Origin: Litoreibacter ascidiaceicola
Lineage (GTDB): Bacteria > Pseudomonadota > Alphaproteobacteria > Rhodobacterales > Rhodobacteraceae
DNA length: 64,000 nt
Assembly (NCBI RefSeq): GCF_900129235.1
Contig: NZ_FQUV01000001.1
Location: 372,001-436,000 of the forward strand
Direction of reading: 5' to 3'
Shown: positions 7,999 to 19,580 of the stretch, one piece after another
Layout of the letters: each line of letters begins with the position of its first letter
How positions within the stretch are numbered: position 1 is the first letter of the stretch
Notes under the pieces: model-generated
Told to the model about the DNA's origin: nothing
Database searches by the model: none
Seen by the model: the letters and a program-made list of their open reading frames with translations, nothing else
Translations under genes and position numbers: made by a program

Positions 7999-9549
7999 TT
8001 AGTCGTCGAAGAGACCGGGTTGGCCGGATTTCGGAGGTTTTGGTTTGGCGGCGGGTTTGGCAGCGGCGCCGACCGGAATGCGGGCGTCTTTGAATTGCAC
8101 CTCCAAACTCGTGGCCTTTTTGGCCTGCGTGCTGTTGGTGACGACCTTGTCACCATCCCAGACGACTGCATAGCCACGCTCCAGCGTCGCTTGATAGCCC
8201 AGCGTCTCGCGCAGGCGGTCGAGCTTTTCCATCTGGTCGCGCCATGATTTGACTTGGATACTACCCGCTTGCGAGGCCGTGCGGGTGGCGCGCCCGAGGC
8301 GGTCGCGCTGCAAACCGAGGTCGCGCTGAATACCCTTGAGCGACAGCCCGCCCGATACGCGGTCAAACTGCGCGCGCGACCGCTCGGCACGGCGGTCCAG
8401 TGCAGTGTCGAGACGCCCTGCGGTTTGGGTCAGGCGCGCGGTCATCCGCTCTGTCTGGCGCGCAAGAATGGACGGGCGTAACGGCGAGGCTGCTTTCTCG
8501 AAGGACAGCCGCTTTGTTGCGGTCCCTGCCTTAAGCGACGCATCCAGCCGCCCGCCCGCAAGATCGAAGCGCTGCCGCGCGGTCTGTGTGAGTTCGCTCG
8601 CGCGTGGCAGCGCGCGGGACAGATCGGCCAACCGCTGCTTGCGGGCGCCAACCATGCCGCTGAGCGCCTGCGCCATGCGCGCGCCAAAGCTGTCGACGGC
8701 GGCCAAAAGGTCCAGCCGCACCGGCACGGCAATCTCGGCGGCGGCGGTCGGTGTGGGTGCGCGGATGTCGGAGACGTAGTCGATCAGGGTTGTGTCCGTC
8801 TCGTGGCCCACCGCCGAGATCAGCGGGATATCCGAGGCCGCAGCCGCGCGGGCGACGCTTTCTTCGTTGAAGCCCCACAGATCCTCGATGGAGCCGCCGC
8901 CACGCGCCACGATGATCAGGTCGGGGCGCGGCAGGGACCCACCCGGTGTCATCGCGTTGAAGCCTTCTATGGCCGCTGTAACCTGCGGCGCGCAGCCCTC
9001 GCCTTGCACGGCGACGGGCCAGATCAGCACCTTGCGCGGGAAGCGATCCCGCAGCCGGTGCAGGATGTCGCGGATCACCGCCCCTTGCGGCGAGGTTACC
9101 ACTCCGATGATTTCCGGCAGGTACGGAATAGGCTTCTTGCGGGCGGGGTCGAACAGACCCTCGGCCTGCAGCGCCTTCTTGCGCTTTTCCAGCATCGCCA
9201 TCAGTGCGCCGACACCTGCCGGGCGGACGTCCTCGATGACCATCTGGTATTTGGATTGCCCGGGGAAGGTGGTCAGCTTGCCGATGGCCACGACCTCCAT
9301 CCCTTCCTCGGGCTGCACCGCCAGCTTGGCTGCCTGCCCCTTCCAGATGATCGAGGCCAGCACCGCGCGGTCATCCTTGAGGTCTAGATACACATGGCCG
9401 GAGCGCGCGATCATCACCCGACCGACCTCGCCCTTGATGCGCACGCGGCCGAACTCACCCTCGATGGTGCGCTTCACCGCGCCGGAAATCTCCGAGACCG
9501 TGTATTCAGGCTCGTTGCGCCCGGGTGTGTCGTCTTCGAGAAGGTCCAT
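7999..9549 (-). CDS. xseA: Exodeoxyribonuclease VII large subunit
   Basis: 516 residues from ATG 9549; the frame stays open 138 codons further upstream, but that part is antisense to purD and unlike the family. The N-terminal OB fold (about 20-110, EYTVSEISGAVKRTIE, VRIKGEV) is followed by the catalytic domain with GVVTSPQGAVIRDI, RGGGSIEDLWGFNEE and SAVGHETDTTL. It then has a long coiled-coil region and a lysine-rich tail (AAKPAAKPKPPKS). With XseB it degrades single-stranded DNA in repair. Divergent from purD with 64 nt between starts. xseB is not in the window. Confidence 0.95.
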   Translation of the reverse strand: MDLLEDDTPGRNEPEYTVSEISGAVKRTIEGEFGRVRIKGEVGRVMIARSGHVYLDLKDDRAVLASIIWKGQAAKLAVQPEEGMEVVAIGKLTTFPGQSKYQMVIEDVRPAGVGALMAMLEKRKKALQAEGLFDPARKKPIPYLPEIIGVVTSPQGAVIRDILHRLRDRFPRKVLIWPVAVQGEGCAPQVTAAIEGFNAMTPGGSLPRPDLIIVARGGGSIEDLWGFNEESVARAAAASDIPLISAVGHETDTTLIDYVSDIRAPTPTAAAEIAVPVRLDLLAAVDSFGARMAQALSGMVGARKQRLADLSRALPRASELTQTARQRFDLAGGRLDASLKAGTATKRLSFEKAASPLRPSILARQTERMTARLTQTAGRLDTALDRRAERSRAQFDRVSGGLSLKGIQRDLGLQRDRLGRATRTASQAGSIQVKSWRDQMEKLDRLRETLGYQATLERGYAVVWDGDKVVTNSTQAKKATSLEVQFKDARIPVGAAAKPAAKPKPPKSGQPGLFDD

Positions 9550-9613
9550 GTTGTCGCTCTTGTGATGCCTGCGCGCGCAGCTTAGAACGCCCGAAACCGG
9601 AGGGGAAGCAGCG

Positions 9614-10876
9614 ATGAACATATTGATCCTTGGAAGCGGCGGGCGCGAGCATTCTTTGGCATGGGCGGTGATGCAGAACCCCAAATGCGACCGGCTGATC
9701 GTGGCACCGGGCAATGCCGGGATCGCCAGCGTGGCTGAATGCGCAACGCTCGACATTATGAGCCCCGATGCGGTGGTGGATTTCGCACAGAACCACTCGG
9801 TAGATTTTGTCATCGTCGGCCCCGAAGATCCGTTGGCCGCAGGGGTGGCGGATGCATTGAGCGCGGCGGGGGTATTGTGCTTCGGGCCGTCGGCAGCGGC
9901 GGCGCGGCTGGAGGCGTCCAAGAGCTTCACCAAGGAGATTTGCGACGCGGCAAATGCCCCCACTGCCGGCTATGCGCATTTCACCGATCTGGATGCCGCG
10001 AAGGCCTATGTCGAGGAGCAAGGTGCGCCGATCGTGATCAAGGCCGACGGCTTGGCCGCAGGCAAGGGGGTCGTGGTGGCGATGGACGTGGCCACCGCAC
10101 TGGACGCGCTGGACGACATGCTCGGCGGGGCCTTTGGCGACGCTGGTGCGGAAGTTGTGATCGAGGAATTTATGGAGGGCGAGGAAGCCTCCTATTTCGT
10201 GCTGTCCGACGGCAAGACCGTGCTGCCCATCGGCACCGCGCAAGACCATAAACGCGCCTATGACGGTGACGAAGGGCCGAACACCGGCGGCATGGGGGCC
10301 TATTCCCCTGCCCCCGTTTTGTCCGACGAAATCGCGGCCAAAGCCATTGCCGAGATTGTGCAGCCGACCATTGACGAGATGGCGCGGCGCGGCACCCCCT
10401 ACCAAGGCGTGCTTTACGCAGGATTCATGATCAAGGACGGGCAGCCGCGTCTGGTGGAGTATAACTGCCGCTTTGGCGATCCTGAATGTCAGGTGCTGAT
10501 GATGCGGTTGGGCGCGCAGGCGCTGGACCTGATGCTGGCCTGCGCCGAAGAGCGGCTGGCGGAAGCGACGGTCAATTGGGCGGACGATCATGCGATTACC
10601 GTGGTCATGGCGTCCAAGGGCTATCCCGGAGCTTATGAAAAAGGCTCGGTCATTGGCGGGCTGGATGAATTGCCCGAGGACAGCTCCAACATGGTGTTCC
10701 ATGCGGGCACCAAGGCCAAGGGCGAGCAGATTATTGCTGTGGGGGGGCGTGTGTTGAGCGTTACTGCGCGTGGTGCATCATTGGCGGAAGCGCGAGAGCG
10801 TGCCTATGCGATGGTCGAGCGGATCGACTGGCCCGAGGGGTTCAACCGGACCGATATTGGCTGGCGCGCTTTATAG
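9614..10876 (+). CDS. purD: Phosphoribosylamine--glycine ligase (GAR synthetase)
   Basis: 420 residues, normal family length. It catalyses the second step of purine synthesis, joining glycine to phosphoribosylamine with ATP. The N-domain starts MNILILGSGGREHSLAWA. The ATP-grasp domain shows IVIKADGLAAGKGVVVA, GEEASYFVLSDG, QDHKRAYDGDEGPNTGGMGAYSP and VEYNCRFGDPECQ. A strong GGAGGGG ribosome site lies about 9 nt before the ATG. It is divergent from xseA and followed by repeat copy C. Confidence 0.97.
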   Translation: MNILILGSGGREHSLAWAVMQNPKCDRLIVAPGNAGIASVAECATLDIMSPDAVVDFAQNHSVDFVIVGPEDPLAAGVADALSAAGVLCFGPSAAAARLEASKSFTKEICDAANAPTAGYAHFTDLDAAKAYVEEQGAPIVIKADGLAAGKGVVVAMDVATALDALDDMLGGAFGDAGAEVVIEEFMEGEEASYFVLSDGKTVLPIGTAQDHKRAYDGDEGPNTGGMGAYSPAPVLSDEIAAKAIAEIVQPTIDEMARRGTPYQGVLYAGFMIKDGQPRLVEYNCRFGDPECQVLMMRLGAQALDLMLACAEERLAEATVNWADDHAITVVMASKGYPGAYEKGSVIGGLDELPEDSSNMVFHAGTKAKGEQIIAVGGRVLSVTARGASLAEARERAYAMVERIDWPEGFNRTDIGWRAL

Positions 10877-10888
10877 GCTAGGTCTGGA

Positions 10889-10942
10889 GGGGGCGCTGCC
10901 CCCGCCTGCGGCCCCCCGGAATATTTTAGCCAAGATGAAGCC
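10889..10942 (+). repeat. Intergenic repeat, copy C
   Basis: Starts with the palindrome GGGGGCGCTGCCCCC (10889-10903) and continues through CCCCCCGGAATATTTTAGCC and AAGATGAAGCC. Sits between the convergent ends of purD and the FG-GAP protein gene; the palindrome could end transcripts from either side. This is the fullest copy in the window. Confidence 0.75.
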
Positions 10943-10951
10943 TAAGGTGTG

Positions 10952-11698
10952 TTAGCTGCAACCGAGTGCTGCGGTTAGGGACTGGCGGTCTTTATGTGGC
11001 CCCAGATCACGCATTGTGAAGGAGGTGCCGTCAAAGCGCGTGGCGATGACGCGGCGCCAGTCGGCGGAGGCGGTGATCATTTCGGGGGTGCCGCCGCAAA
11101 GGCGCAGCCCGCCGCCGATATCGCGCTCTCCGATGCGGTGGTTGGTCAGGCCCGGCTGGTCGGCCACGTGCTCTAGAGCCCCGTCGCGGTAGCGCCAGAT
11201 GCGCAGGATTTTCGCCAGATGCGGGCGGTCGATATAGGCCAGCTCGATCTGCCCGTCCCCGTCCAGATCAGCGACGCCCACAGGGGCAAGCCAGCGGTTG
11301 GCGCGCCCGATATGCGGGGTGGCGGCGATCTTCTTGCCGGTTTCGTCATAGATGGCCAGTTGCGCGCCGGTGTTCACCTGCGTCTCGACGACCACCACCT
11401 CGGGTTTGCCGTCGCCATCCACATCGGCCAAGCGCGGGGCCACGTCCTCGAACACGCGGTCCTTTGGTAGCCGGATTATACGTTTGGTCTTATGCGCCGA
11501 GTCTTCGACCAGCAGCTCCAGCGCACCCCACTCGATGGCATCGCCAAGGATGCCGTGGGCGTAGCGGCTGGTGGGCTCGGCGTAACGCGCCTCGACAATT
11601 GTGTCAGCGGCGGCAGCCCCGCCTGCAATCAGGCACGCGGCCAGCCACGCGCGGCGCGCGACACGGGGCAGTAAGCGCGACGGGAGACGCCGCGCCAT
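10952..11698 (-). CDS. Secreted FG-GAP/VCBS-repeat protein
   Basis: 248 residues. A basic N-terminus and hydrophobic core (WLAACLIAGGAAAADT) form a Sec signal, possibly twin-arginine-like but without a clear RRxFLK. Two calcium-binding-like FG-GAP motifs are visible: LADVDGDGKPEVVVV (about residues 92-106) and VADLDGDGQIELAYI (about 139-153), suggesting a partial beta-propeller. Only four repeats would fit, fewer than in full propellers. It starts 2 nt after the fdxE stop, so it is probably translated from the same message. Role unknown; a periplasmic or surface scaffold is a guess. Confidence 0.82.
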   Translation of the reverse strand: MARRLPSRLLPRVARRAWLAACLIAGGAAAADTIVEARYAEPTSRYAHGILGDAIEWGALELLVEDSAHKTKRIIRLPKDRVFEDVAPRLADVDGDGKPEVVVVETQVNTGAQLAIYDETGKKIAATPHIGRANRWLAPVGVADLDGDGQIELAYIDRPHLAKILRIWRYRDGALEHVADQPGLTNHRIGERDIGGGLRLCGGTPEMITASADWRRVIATRFDGTSFTMRDLGPHKDRQSLTAALGCS

Positions 11699-11700
11699 GC

Positions 11701-12795
<1,095 letters not shown>

Positions 12796-12855
12796 CTACC
12801 GGACACTCCGAAAAGGACTGTCTGGCCGAGGCCCTACCAAATCAAGCCCGCGCGA

Positions 12856-13032
12856 TTACTTCTTGTCGCGCGCGGTTTTCTCTTCTTTGGTCAGCTTGTT
12901 GTTCCACACATTGTTGCTCAGGCCCAGCTCGGCCGGCAGGGGTTTGGTCTTGCCGACGCTGACTGTGCCGCCCTTGTTCAGGAACTCCTGGATAAGCGCA
13001 TCATCTGTGGTTTCTTTAGGGACATGTTTCAT
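12856..13032 (-). CDS. Small conserved-looking basic protein, unknown function
   Basis: 58 residues from ATG 13032 (an in-frame start 39 nt upstream exists but adds an unlikely extension). The sequence MKHVPKETTDDALIQEFLNK, then a Gly-Thr turn and a Lys-rich tail ending ARDKK, is hydrophilic without signal or membrane segment. I recall similar short proteins in alphaproteobacteria but cannot name one. The coding style (strong codon bias, well-behaved start) supports a real gene. Convergent with the lipoprotein gene. Confidence 0.7.
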   Translation of the reverse strand: MKHVPKETTDDALIQEFLNKGGTVSVGKTKPLPAELGLSNNVWNNKLTKEEKTARDKK

Positions 13033-13090
13033 AAAATCAAGCGTAGCAGGTCCACAAATCCTAGGCAACACGAGCAGGCCCTGCGGACAG

Positions 13091-13120
13091 AAAAAGGGCG
13101 CCCCGACCGGAGCGCCCTTT
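13091..13120 (-). terminator. Rho-independent terminator of degP
   Basis: Read on the minus strand, a GC-rich stem GGGCGCTCC/GGGGCGCCC with a GGTC loop is followed by five T. It lies 23 nt past the degP stop at 13143. Confidence 0.85.
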
Positions 13121-13142
13121 CATGTCTTCGGTAAGGCAGCGC

Positions 13143-14606
<1,464 letters not shown>

Positions 14607-14812
14607 GTCTTCGCTCCTTTGCGAACTCTACCTGTGCGCGAGCCCCCACCCTGAAACAGGAAGGCCGCGTCGTCCCTTTAAACTGAGCGCCTGCGCGGGT
14701 GTTATCAAGCACCTCGGCTGTCGCAATCCTTCAACTCACTGTGAGAGTTGTGTCAGTGACGCGCAAGACAACATAGCACATCAGCGCGGCTGGATGGCGA
14801 ATTCACGCCGGA

Positions 14813-15814
14813 TTACGGTCTGGTCCGCGCTGCACGGAACCGCGCATCCGCCTCTGGCGTGCCATCGTGGAAGCTGCCGAACCACTTGTCCAACGGCACC
14901 GCGCTCTCGCCGAAATTCACTGTGTGATAGCGGTGATGAAGGTAATGCATCAGCTTTTCCTTGCGGATCGCGGCGGCGTCGCCAAAGATCAGTTCGTCAA
15001 AACCGGAATGGCTGACGGCTGGCCCCAAGGCCGTGGTCACCCCGTTGAACATCATATGCAGCGGATGCGACGGCACGATGAGGTGGATCAGCATGCAGCT
15101 AAAGTAGATGACATGCTCTACCGGATGCATGGCCATGCCCGACCACGGCCCGACATTGACGTTCTTGTGGTGCAGATAATGCACCGTGCGGTAGAGCGGT
15201 GGCCAATGGATCAGCCGGTGTATCCAGTAAAAATGGAAGTTGCGCCAGAACGGCATGAGCAGCATCCACAGCACGAACCAGACAGGGTTCGCAGCCAACC
15301 CGCTAAAGGGCAAGGCGTTGTTGGCATAGCCCCACCACAGGCCCACCTCGAACAGGGACCAGACCAACACGCCAACCATGGACCAGAACACATTGTCATA
15401 GACCTGATCGCGAAACAGGAACCGCTTGTCGTTCGTCGCCATCCAGTTGGCGTTATACTTCCGCTTCCGCCCCTGCCCGCGCAGACGGTACAGCCATAGG
15501 TGCAACGCGCCGGTGAACAACCCGACCATCACCACATTGCGCAGCAGGATTTCCAACACCCATCCCGGCGATAAGACCTGCATCCGCGCCATCTCGGGCG
15601 TGAAGAACAGGTAGGCGATGACGGTGATCAGCAAATAGACCCCGTACCAAGGCACCAGAAATCCGGGCACGCCAAAGAACCATTTGGCGACGATTTTCGG
15701 TGTCGTGGGCCAGTCAAAGAGCGGCATGAAGCCGACAGGGCGTTCCGGGCGCCACTCGCCACGGCGGTCACGCTCTTGCCCGTGCTCGTCGATGTTGGTG
15801 TCGTCGTTGCTCAT
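14813..15814 (-). CDS. Fatty acid hydroxylase / sterol desaturase superfamily membrane protein
   Basis: 333 residues with several membrane helices and the diiron histidine clusters of the superfamily: FHFYWIHRLIH, VHYLHHKN, HSGF and HYLHHRYHTVNFG. Members hydroxylate or desaturate lipids, carotenoids or sterols; substrate cannot be predicted. The first 30 residues are hydrophilic and acidic. Its neighbours are degP (downstream, same strand, about 200 nt away) and the hfl set upstream, giving no pathway hint. Confidence 0.88.
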   Translation of the reverse strand: MSNDDTNIDEHGQERDRRGEWRPERPVGFMPLFDWPTTPKIVAKWFFGVPGFLVPWYGVYLLITVIAYLFFTPEMARMQVLSPGWVLEILLRNVVMVGLFTGALHLWLYRLRGQGRKRKYNANWMATNDKRFLFRDQVYDNVFWSMVGVLVWSLFEVGLWWGYANNALPFSGLAANPVWFVLWMLLMPFWRNFHFYWIHRLIHWPPLYRTVHYLHHKNVNVGPWSGMAMHPVEHVIYFSCMLIHLIVPSHPLHMMFNGVTTALGPAVSHSGFDELIFGDAAAIRKEKLMHYLHHRYHTVNFGESAVPLDKWFGSFHDGTPEADARFRAARTRP

Positions 15815-15859
15815 GCGGTCAAATTAGCGCCGCGCGGTCGTCATCAGTCAAGGGTAACT

Positions 15860-16063
15860 TCAAGGAGCGCTGAACGCTCCCTTGGCCAGCCACACGCACA
15901 GCACCCCAAGCGCCACCGCGCCCAGCCCCATCATCCGGCGGGTTTCGGGCGGGATTTCGGCCAACGCCTTCACGATGTCCTCCATGCGCGAAGGGGCCAG
16001 TGCAAGCACCAGCCCCTCGACCACGAGCACAAGACCAATGGCCAGTGCAATATGGGTTAGCAT
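15860..16063 (-). CDS. DUF2065-family small membrane protein
   Basis: 67 residues with two hydrophobic helices (about 5-25 and 45-62) separated by SRMEDIVKALAEIPPETRRM, the pattern of DUF2065 (YjeT-like). Its ATG overlaps the hflC stop as TGATG, so it is translationally coupled to the HflKC operon. A partner role with HflKC is inference from conserved linkage. Confidence 0.85.
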   Translation of the reverse strand: MLTHIALAIGLVLVVEGLVLALAPSRMEDIVKALAEIPPETRRMMGLGAVALGVLCVWLAKGAFSAP

Positions 16064-16947
16064 CAGTTTGCTGCCGCGCCTTGGTCCGACTTCAGATAGT
16101 CGAAGAACGCGTTGTCAGGGTTGATCACCAGCGTCGAGTTGCTGCCCTTGATCGCATTCTCATACGCATCCAGCGAGCGACGGAATTCAAAGAATTCCTC
16201 GTCCGCGCCATAGGCATCCGCAAAAATCGCGTTGCGGCGGGCGTCGGCTTCACCACGGGTGATGTCCGCAGATTTTTGCGCCTCGGAGACCAGCTCCACA
16301 ACGGTACGGTCGGCTTGCGCCCGAACCCTGAGGGCCGCCTCTTCACCGCGGGCAATCTCGTCCGCAGCTTCACGTTCACGCTCTGCGCGCATCCGGCTGA
16401 AGGTCGATTCAAGGTTCTGCTCCGGCAGGTTGGTTTGCTTCAGACGCACATCCACAACCTCAAGACCCAGCGGCAAGGCTTTGGCGCGGGCCTGAACGGT
16501 GATGCGCTGCATCAGCGCGGCACGGTCAGCGGACAAAATGGTGTTTGACGTCACACCATCCGAGCCCAGAACCTCCCGAATAACTGGGTTCAGGATGCCC
16601 TCAAGACGATCCTCGGCGGCGGCAAGACCACCAACACCCACCGCTTGGCGGAACTGGACCACGTCAGAGACGCGGTAGCGCGCGAAGGCGTCCACGACCA
16701 GACGACGGTCATCGGAGGGCGTCACTTCGGTTGGCACGGTGTCCAGCGACAGAATGCGGTCGTCATATTTGACCACATCCTGAATGAACGGAACTTTGAA
16801 GGCGAGGCCCGGGTCTTCCTTGACAGATTTGATCTGCCCGAATTGCAGCACCAGTGCCTTTTCGCGCTCGTCGACGATAAACACCGACGACAGGATCACG
16901 AAAACGATGCCCACGAGGGCTGCGAGTGACAGGGTTCCTTTGGTCAT
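16063..16947 (-). CDS. hflC: HflC, SPFH-domain protease modulator
   Basis: 294 residues: an N-terminal membrane anchor (LSLAALVGIVFVILSSVFIV), the band-7/SPFH domain (VDEREKALVLQFG, VDAFARYRV), and a C-terminal coiled coil with AREREAADEIARGEE and AQKSADITRGEADARR. With HflK it forms a large periplasmic-facing complex that modulates FtsH. Its ATG overlaps the hflK stop as TGATG, so expression is tightly coupled. Confidence 0.96.
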   Translation of the reverse strand: MTKGTLSLAALVGIVFVILSSVFIVDEREKALVLQFGQIKSVKEDPGLAFKVPFIQDVVKYDDRILSLDTVPTEVTPSDDRRLVVDAFARYRVSDVVQFRQAVGVGGLAAAEDRLEGILNPVIREVLGSDGVTSNTILSADRAALMQRITVQARAKALPLGLEVVDVRLKQTNLPEQNLESTFSRMRAEREREAADEIARGEEAALRVRAQADRTVVELVSEAQKSADITRGEADARRNAIFADAYGADEEFFEFRRSLDAYENAIKGSNSTLVINPDNAFFDYLKSDQGAAAN

Positions 16948-18134
16948 CAGTTGGACCCTCCAGTGTTAGATGTGCCAGAGTTGGACGTGCCAGAGCGGAT
17001 CAGCTCGTTGAGCGGCAGGTATTGAACAACGCCCTGCCCTCCGCTGCCATCCGTTTTGCTGTCGAGGATAATCTTGTTGGCACCGCCATAGACCCGCTCG
17101 ACCGTTTCCAGCCACAAACGCTTGCGTGTCACGTCAGGGGCTTTGGTGTACTCTTCGAGGATCGCCGAGAAGCGCGATGCTTCACCTTCGGCTTGGTTGA
17201 CCTGCTGGGCACGGTAGGCTTCGGCCTGCTCCAGAAGTTGGGCCGCTTCACCCCGTGCACCCGCAAGTTTGCGGTTGGCATAGGTGTCGGCTTGGCGTTG
17301 CAGCGTGTCGCGTTTCTGTTCGGCGGCTTGCACCTCACGGAAGCTGTCGATCACCTCACGCGGCGGGTCGGCCTTGTCGAGGTTGAGACGCACGATATTC
17401 ACGCCGGAATCGTATTGGTCCATCGTGTTCTGGATCAGCTCGAGCGTGGTATCGGCAATCGACTGACGATCGCGGTTCAGGATGGGTGCCAGCTCGGAGC
17501 GTGCGATAACTTCGCGCATCGCAGATTCAGACACGGCGCGAATGGTTTCGCGCGGCGCGGCTAGATTGAACAGGTACTTGGCAGGGTCGTTGATGTTCCA
17601 CACCACTTGGAAGTCCACATCGACGATGTTTTCATCCGTGGTCAGCATCAGGCCGCTTTCGCCGCGACCGCCAACACCGATATCCTCGGTCTGCTCTCGC
17701 GTCACAGGCAGCACTTCGGCAGTCACAACGGGCCAAGGCGCGAAGTTCAGGCCGGGGCCACCCGTGGCGGAGTATTCGCCGAGGAACAGCTCGACCGATT
17801 GTTCTTCAGGCTTCACGGTATAGAACGACTGGAACAGCCACAGCGCAACCGCGCCCAGCGCGATCAGGCCGAACGTGCCTTTGGAGAAGCCGCCGCCGAC
17901 GCCACCGCCGCCTGTGCCGTTGTTATTGGAGCCGCCACCGCGACCGCCCATCAGCACGCGCAGTTGCTCCTGGCCTTTCTTCATCAGCTCGTCGATTTCC
18001 GGGATCTGGGGGCTGTCGCCACCAGGTTTGCGGCCACCGCCGCCCCCGTTGCCCGAACCGTTAGATCCGCCTTGATCGTCTCCTCCGCCGCGGTTTCCAC
18101 CGCCGCCCCAAGGTCCGCCATTGTTACCGGCCAT
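16947..18134 (-). CDS. hflK: HflK, SPFH-domain protease modulator
   Basis: 395 residues. The first 85 are cytoplasmic and extremely Gly/Asn-rich (runs of G with R and N), then one membrane helix (FGLIALGAVALWLFQSFY), the SPFH domain (VKPEEQSVELFLGEY), and a coiled coil (RDTLQRQADTYANRKLAGAR). Partner of HflC in the FtsH holoenzyme. The tail carries a short repeat SGTSNSGTSNTGGSN. First gene of hflK-hflC-DUF2065; gor ends 73 nt upstream on the same strand. Confidence 0.96.
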   Translation of the reverse strand: MAGNNGGPWGGGGNRGGGDDQGGSNGSGNGGGGGRKPGGDSPQIPEIDELMKKGQEQLRVLMGGRGGGSNNNGTGGGGVGGGFSKGTFGLIALGAVALWLFQSFYTVKPEEQSVELFLGEYSATGGPGLNFAPWPVVTAEVLPVTREQTEDIGVGGRGESGLMLTTDENIVDVDFQVVWNINDPAKYLFNLAAPRETIRAVSESAMREVIARSELAPILNRDRQSIADTTLELIQNTMDQYDSGVNIVRLNLDKADPPREVIDSFREVQAAEQKRDTLQRQADTYANRKLAGARGEAAQLLEQAEAYRAQQVNQAEGEASRFSAILEEYTKAPDVTRKRLWLETVERVYGGANKIILDSKTDGSGGQGVVQYLPLNELIRSGTSNSGTSNTGGSN

Positions 18135-18206
18135 GCAGCATTATCCTCTTATGAATTCTTCTACGTTCTTTGGTTATGTCTTAGGTGGGTCTCTGACCCT
18201 TCGAAA

Positions 18207-19565
18207 TCAAGCACTTCTTACAGGTGTTTTCATGGTGACCAATTCTTCCGACATGGTCGGATGCACGGCGCAAACCTGATAGAACTGCGCCTTGGTGGCC
18301 TTCATCTTTACGGCGATGCCCGCCAGCTGGATCATCTCCCCCGCCCCTGGGGCCACGATGTGGCAGCCCAAAACGACATCGGTGTTCTTGCACACGACCA
18401 GCTTCATCAACACGCGGTCCTCGCGGCCAACGAAGGCTTGCTGCATCGGCCTGAACGAGGTCGCGTAGATATCAATCGGCCCCGCATCGCGCGCTTGTTC
18501 CTCGGACATGCCCACGGTGCCTAGCTCCGGCTGGGTGAACACCGCCGACGGGATCAGCTCGTGGTCGACCGGCGTCGGGTTGCCTTTGAACACGGTTTCC
18601 ACAAACGCCATGCCCTCGCGGATTGCCACAGGGGTCAGGTTCACGCGGTTGGTCACATCGCCAATGGCATAGATCGAGGGCTGGCCGGTCTGGCTGTATT
18701 CGTCGACGACGATCTCGCCACGACGTCCCACTTCCACATCGACATTTTCAAGCCCGAGGTTTTCGGTATTGGGCGCGCGACCCGTGGCATAGAGCACCTT
18801 CTCGAAATGGGTCTCCGTGCCGTTGGTGGCTTTCACCGTCAGCCCGCCATCGGCTTGCTGCAAGTCCAGAATATTGGTGCCCGTATGGATCGCGATGCCC
18901 CGCGCCTCCATCATGTCGGCAATCAAGCCGCGGGCCTCGTCGTCAAAGCCGCGCAGGATTTGCGCGCCGCGGTAGAACATCGTCACCTCGACGCCCAGCC
19001 CGTGCATGATGCAGGCAAACTCGCAGGCAATGAAGCCGCCGCCGACGATCAGCAGGGATTTGGGCAACTTGTCGAGATGGAAGATGTCATCGGACACCAT
19101 CGCCAGACTGGTGTCGAAATTCTCGCTTGGGCGGACAGGACGCCCGCCGGTGGCAATCAGAATATGCTTGGCGGTTTTCTTGGTGCCGTCGCCCAGCGCC
19201 ACGGTATGCGCATCGACGATGGTCGCGCGGGAGGCGAATGCCTCCACGCCGGAGTTCTTCAGCAGATTCTGGTACACCCCTTCAAGGCGGTCCAGCTCGT
19301 TGTTCAGGCGGGTGGCGAATTTGGTCCAGTCGAAGTCCCCCATGGAGACCTCCCAGCCGTAATCGCCCGCCTCGCCCATCGCGTCGCGGTAGCTGGATGC
19401 GAATACCATCAGTTTCTTGGGCACGCAGCCACGGATCACGCAAGTGCCGCCCATACGGCTTTCTTCGGCCAGACCGACCTTGGCACCGCCGCCCGCGGCC
19501 ACACGCGCCGCACGTACGCCGCCAGAGCCGCCACCAATAACGAAAAGGTCGAAGTCGAAATCCAT
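18207..19565 (-). CDS. gor: Glutathione-disulfide reductase
   Basis: 452 residues, normal size. The FAD-binding start (FDLFVIGGGSGGVRAARVAA), the redox-active disulfide GGTCVIRGCVPKK, an NADPH-binding GGGFIACEFACIMHGLG segment and the C-terminal CAVHPTMSEE with the catalytic His are all present. It keeps glutathione reduced in the cytoplasm using NADPH. It lies 15 nt downstream of rpiA on the same strand, a plausible operon since rpiA belongs to the NADPH-generating pentose phosphate route. Confidence 0.96.
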   Translation of the reverse strand: MDFDFDLFVIGGGSGGVRAARVAAGGGAKVGLAEESRMGGTCVIRGCVPKKLMVFASSYRDAMGEAGDYGWEVSMGDFDWTKFATRLNNELDRLEGVYQNLLKNSGVEAFASRATIVDAHTVALGDGTKKTAKHILIATGGRPVRPSENFDTSLAMVSDDIFHLDKLPKSLLIVGGGFIACEFACIMHGLGVEVTMFYRGAQILRGFDDEARGLIADMMEARGIAIHTGTNILDLQQADGGLTVKATNGTETHFEKVLYATGRAPNTENLGLENVDVEVGRRGEIVVDEYSQTGQPSIYAIGDVTNRVNLTPVAIREGMAFVETVFKGNPTPVDHELIPSAVFTQPELGTVGMSEEQARDAGPIDIYATSFRPMQQAFVGREDRVLMKLVVCKNTDVVLGCHIVAPGAGEMIQLAGIAVKMKATKAQFYQVCAVHPTMSEELVTMKTPVRSA

Positions 19566-19580
19566 CTGCGCTGTCCTTAC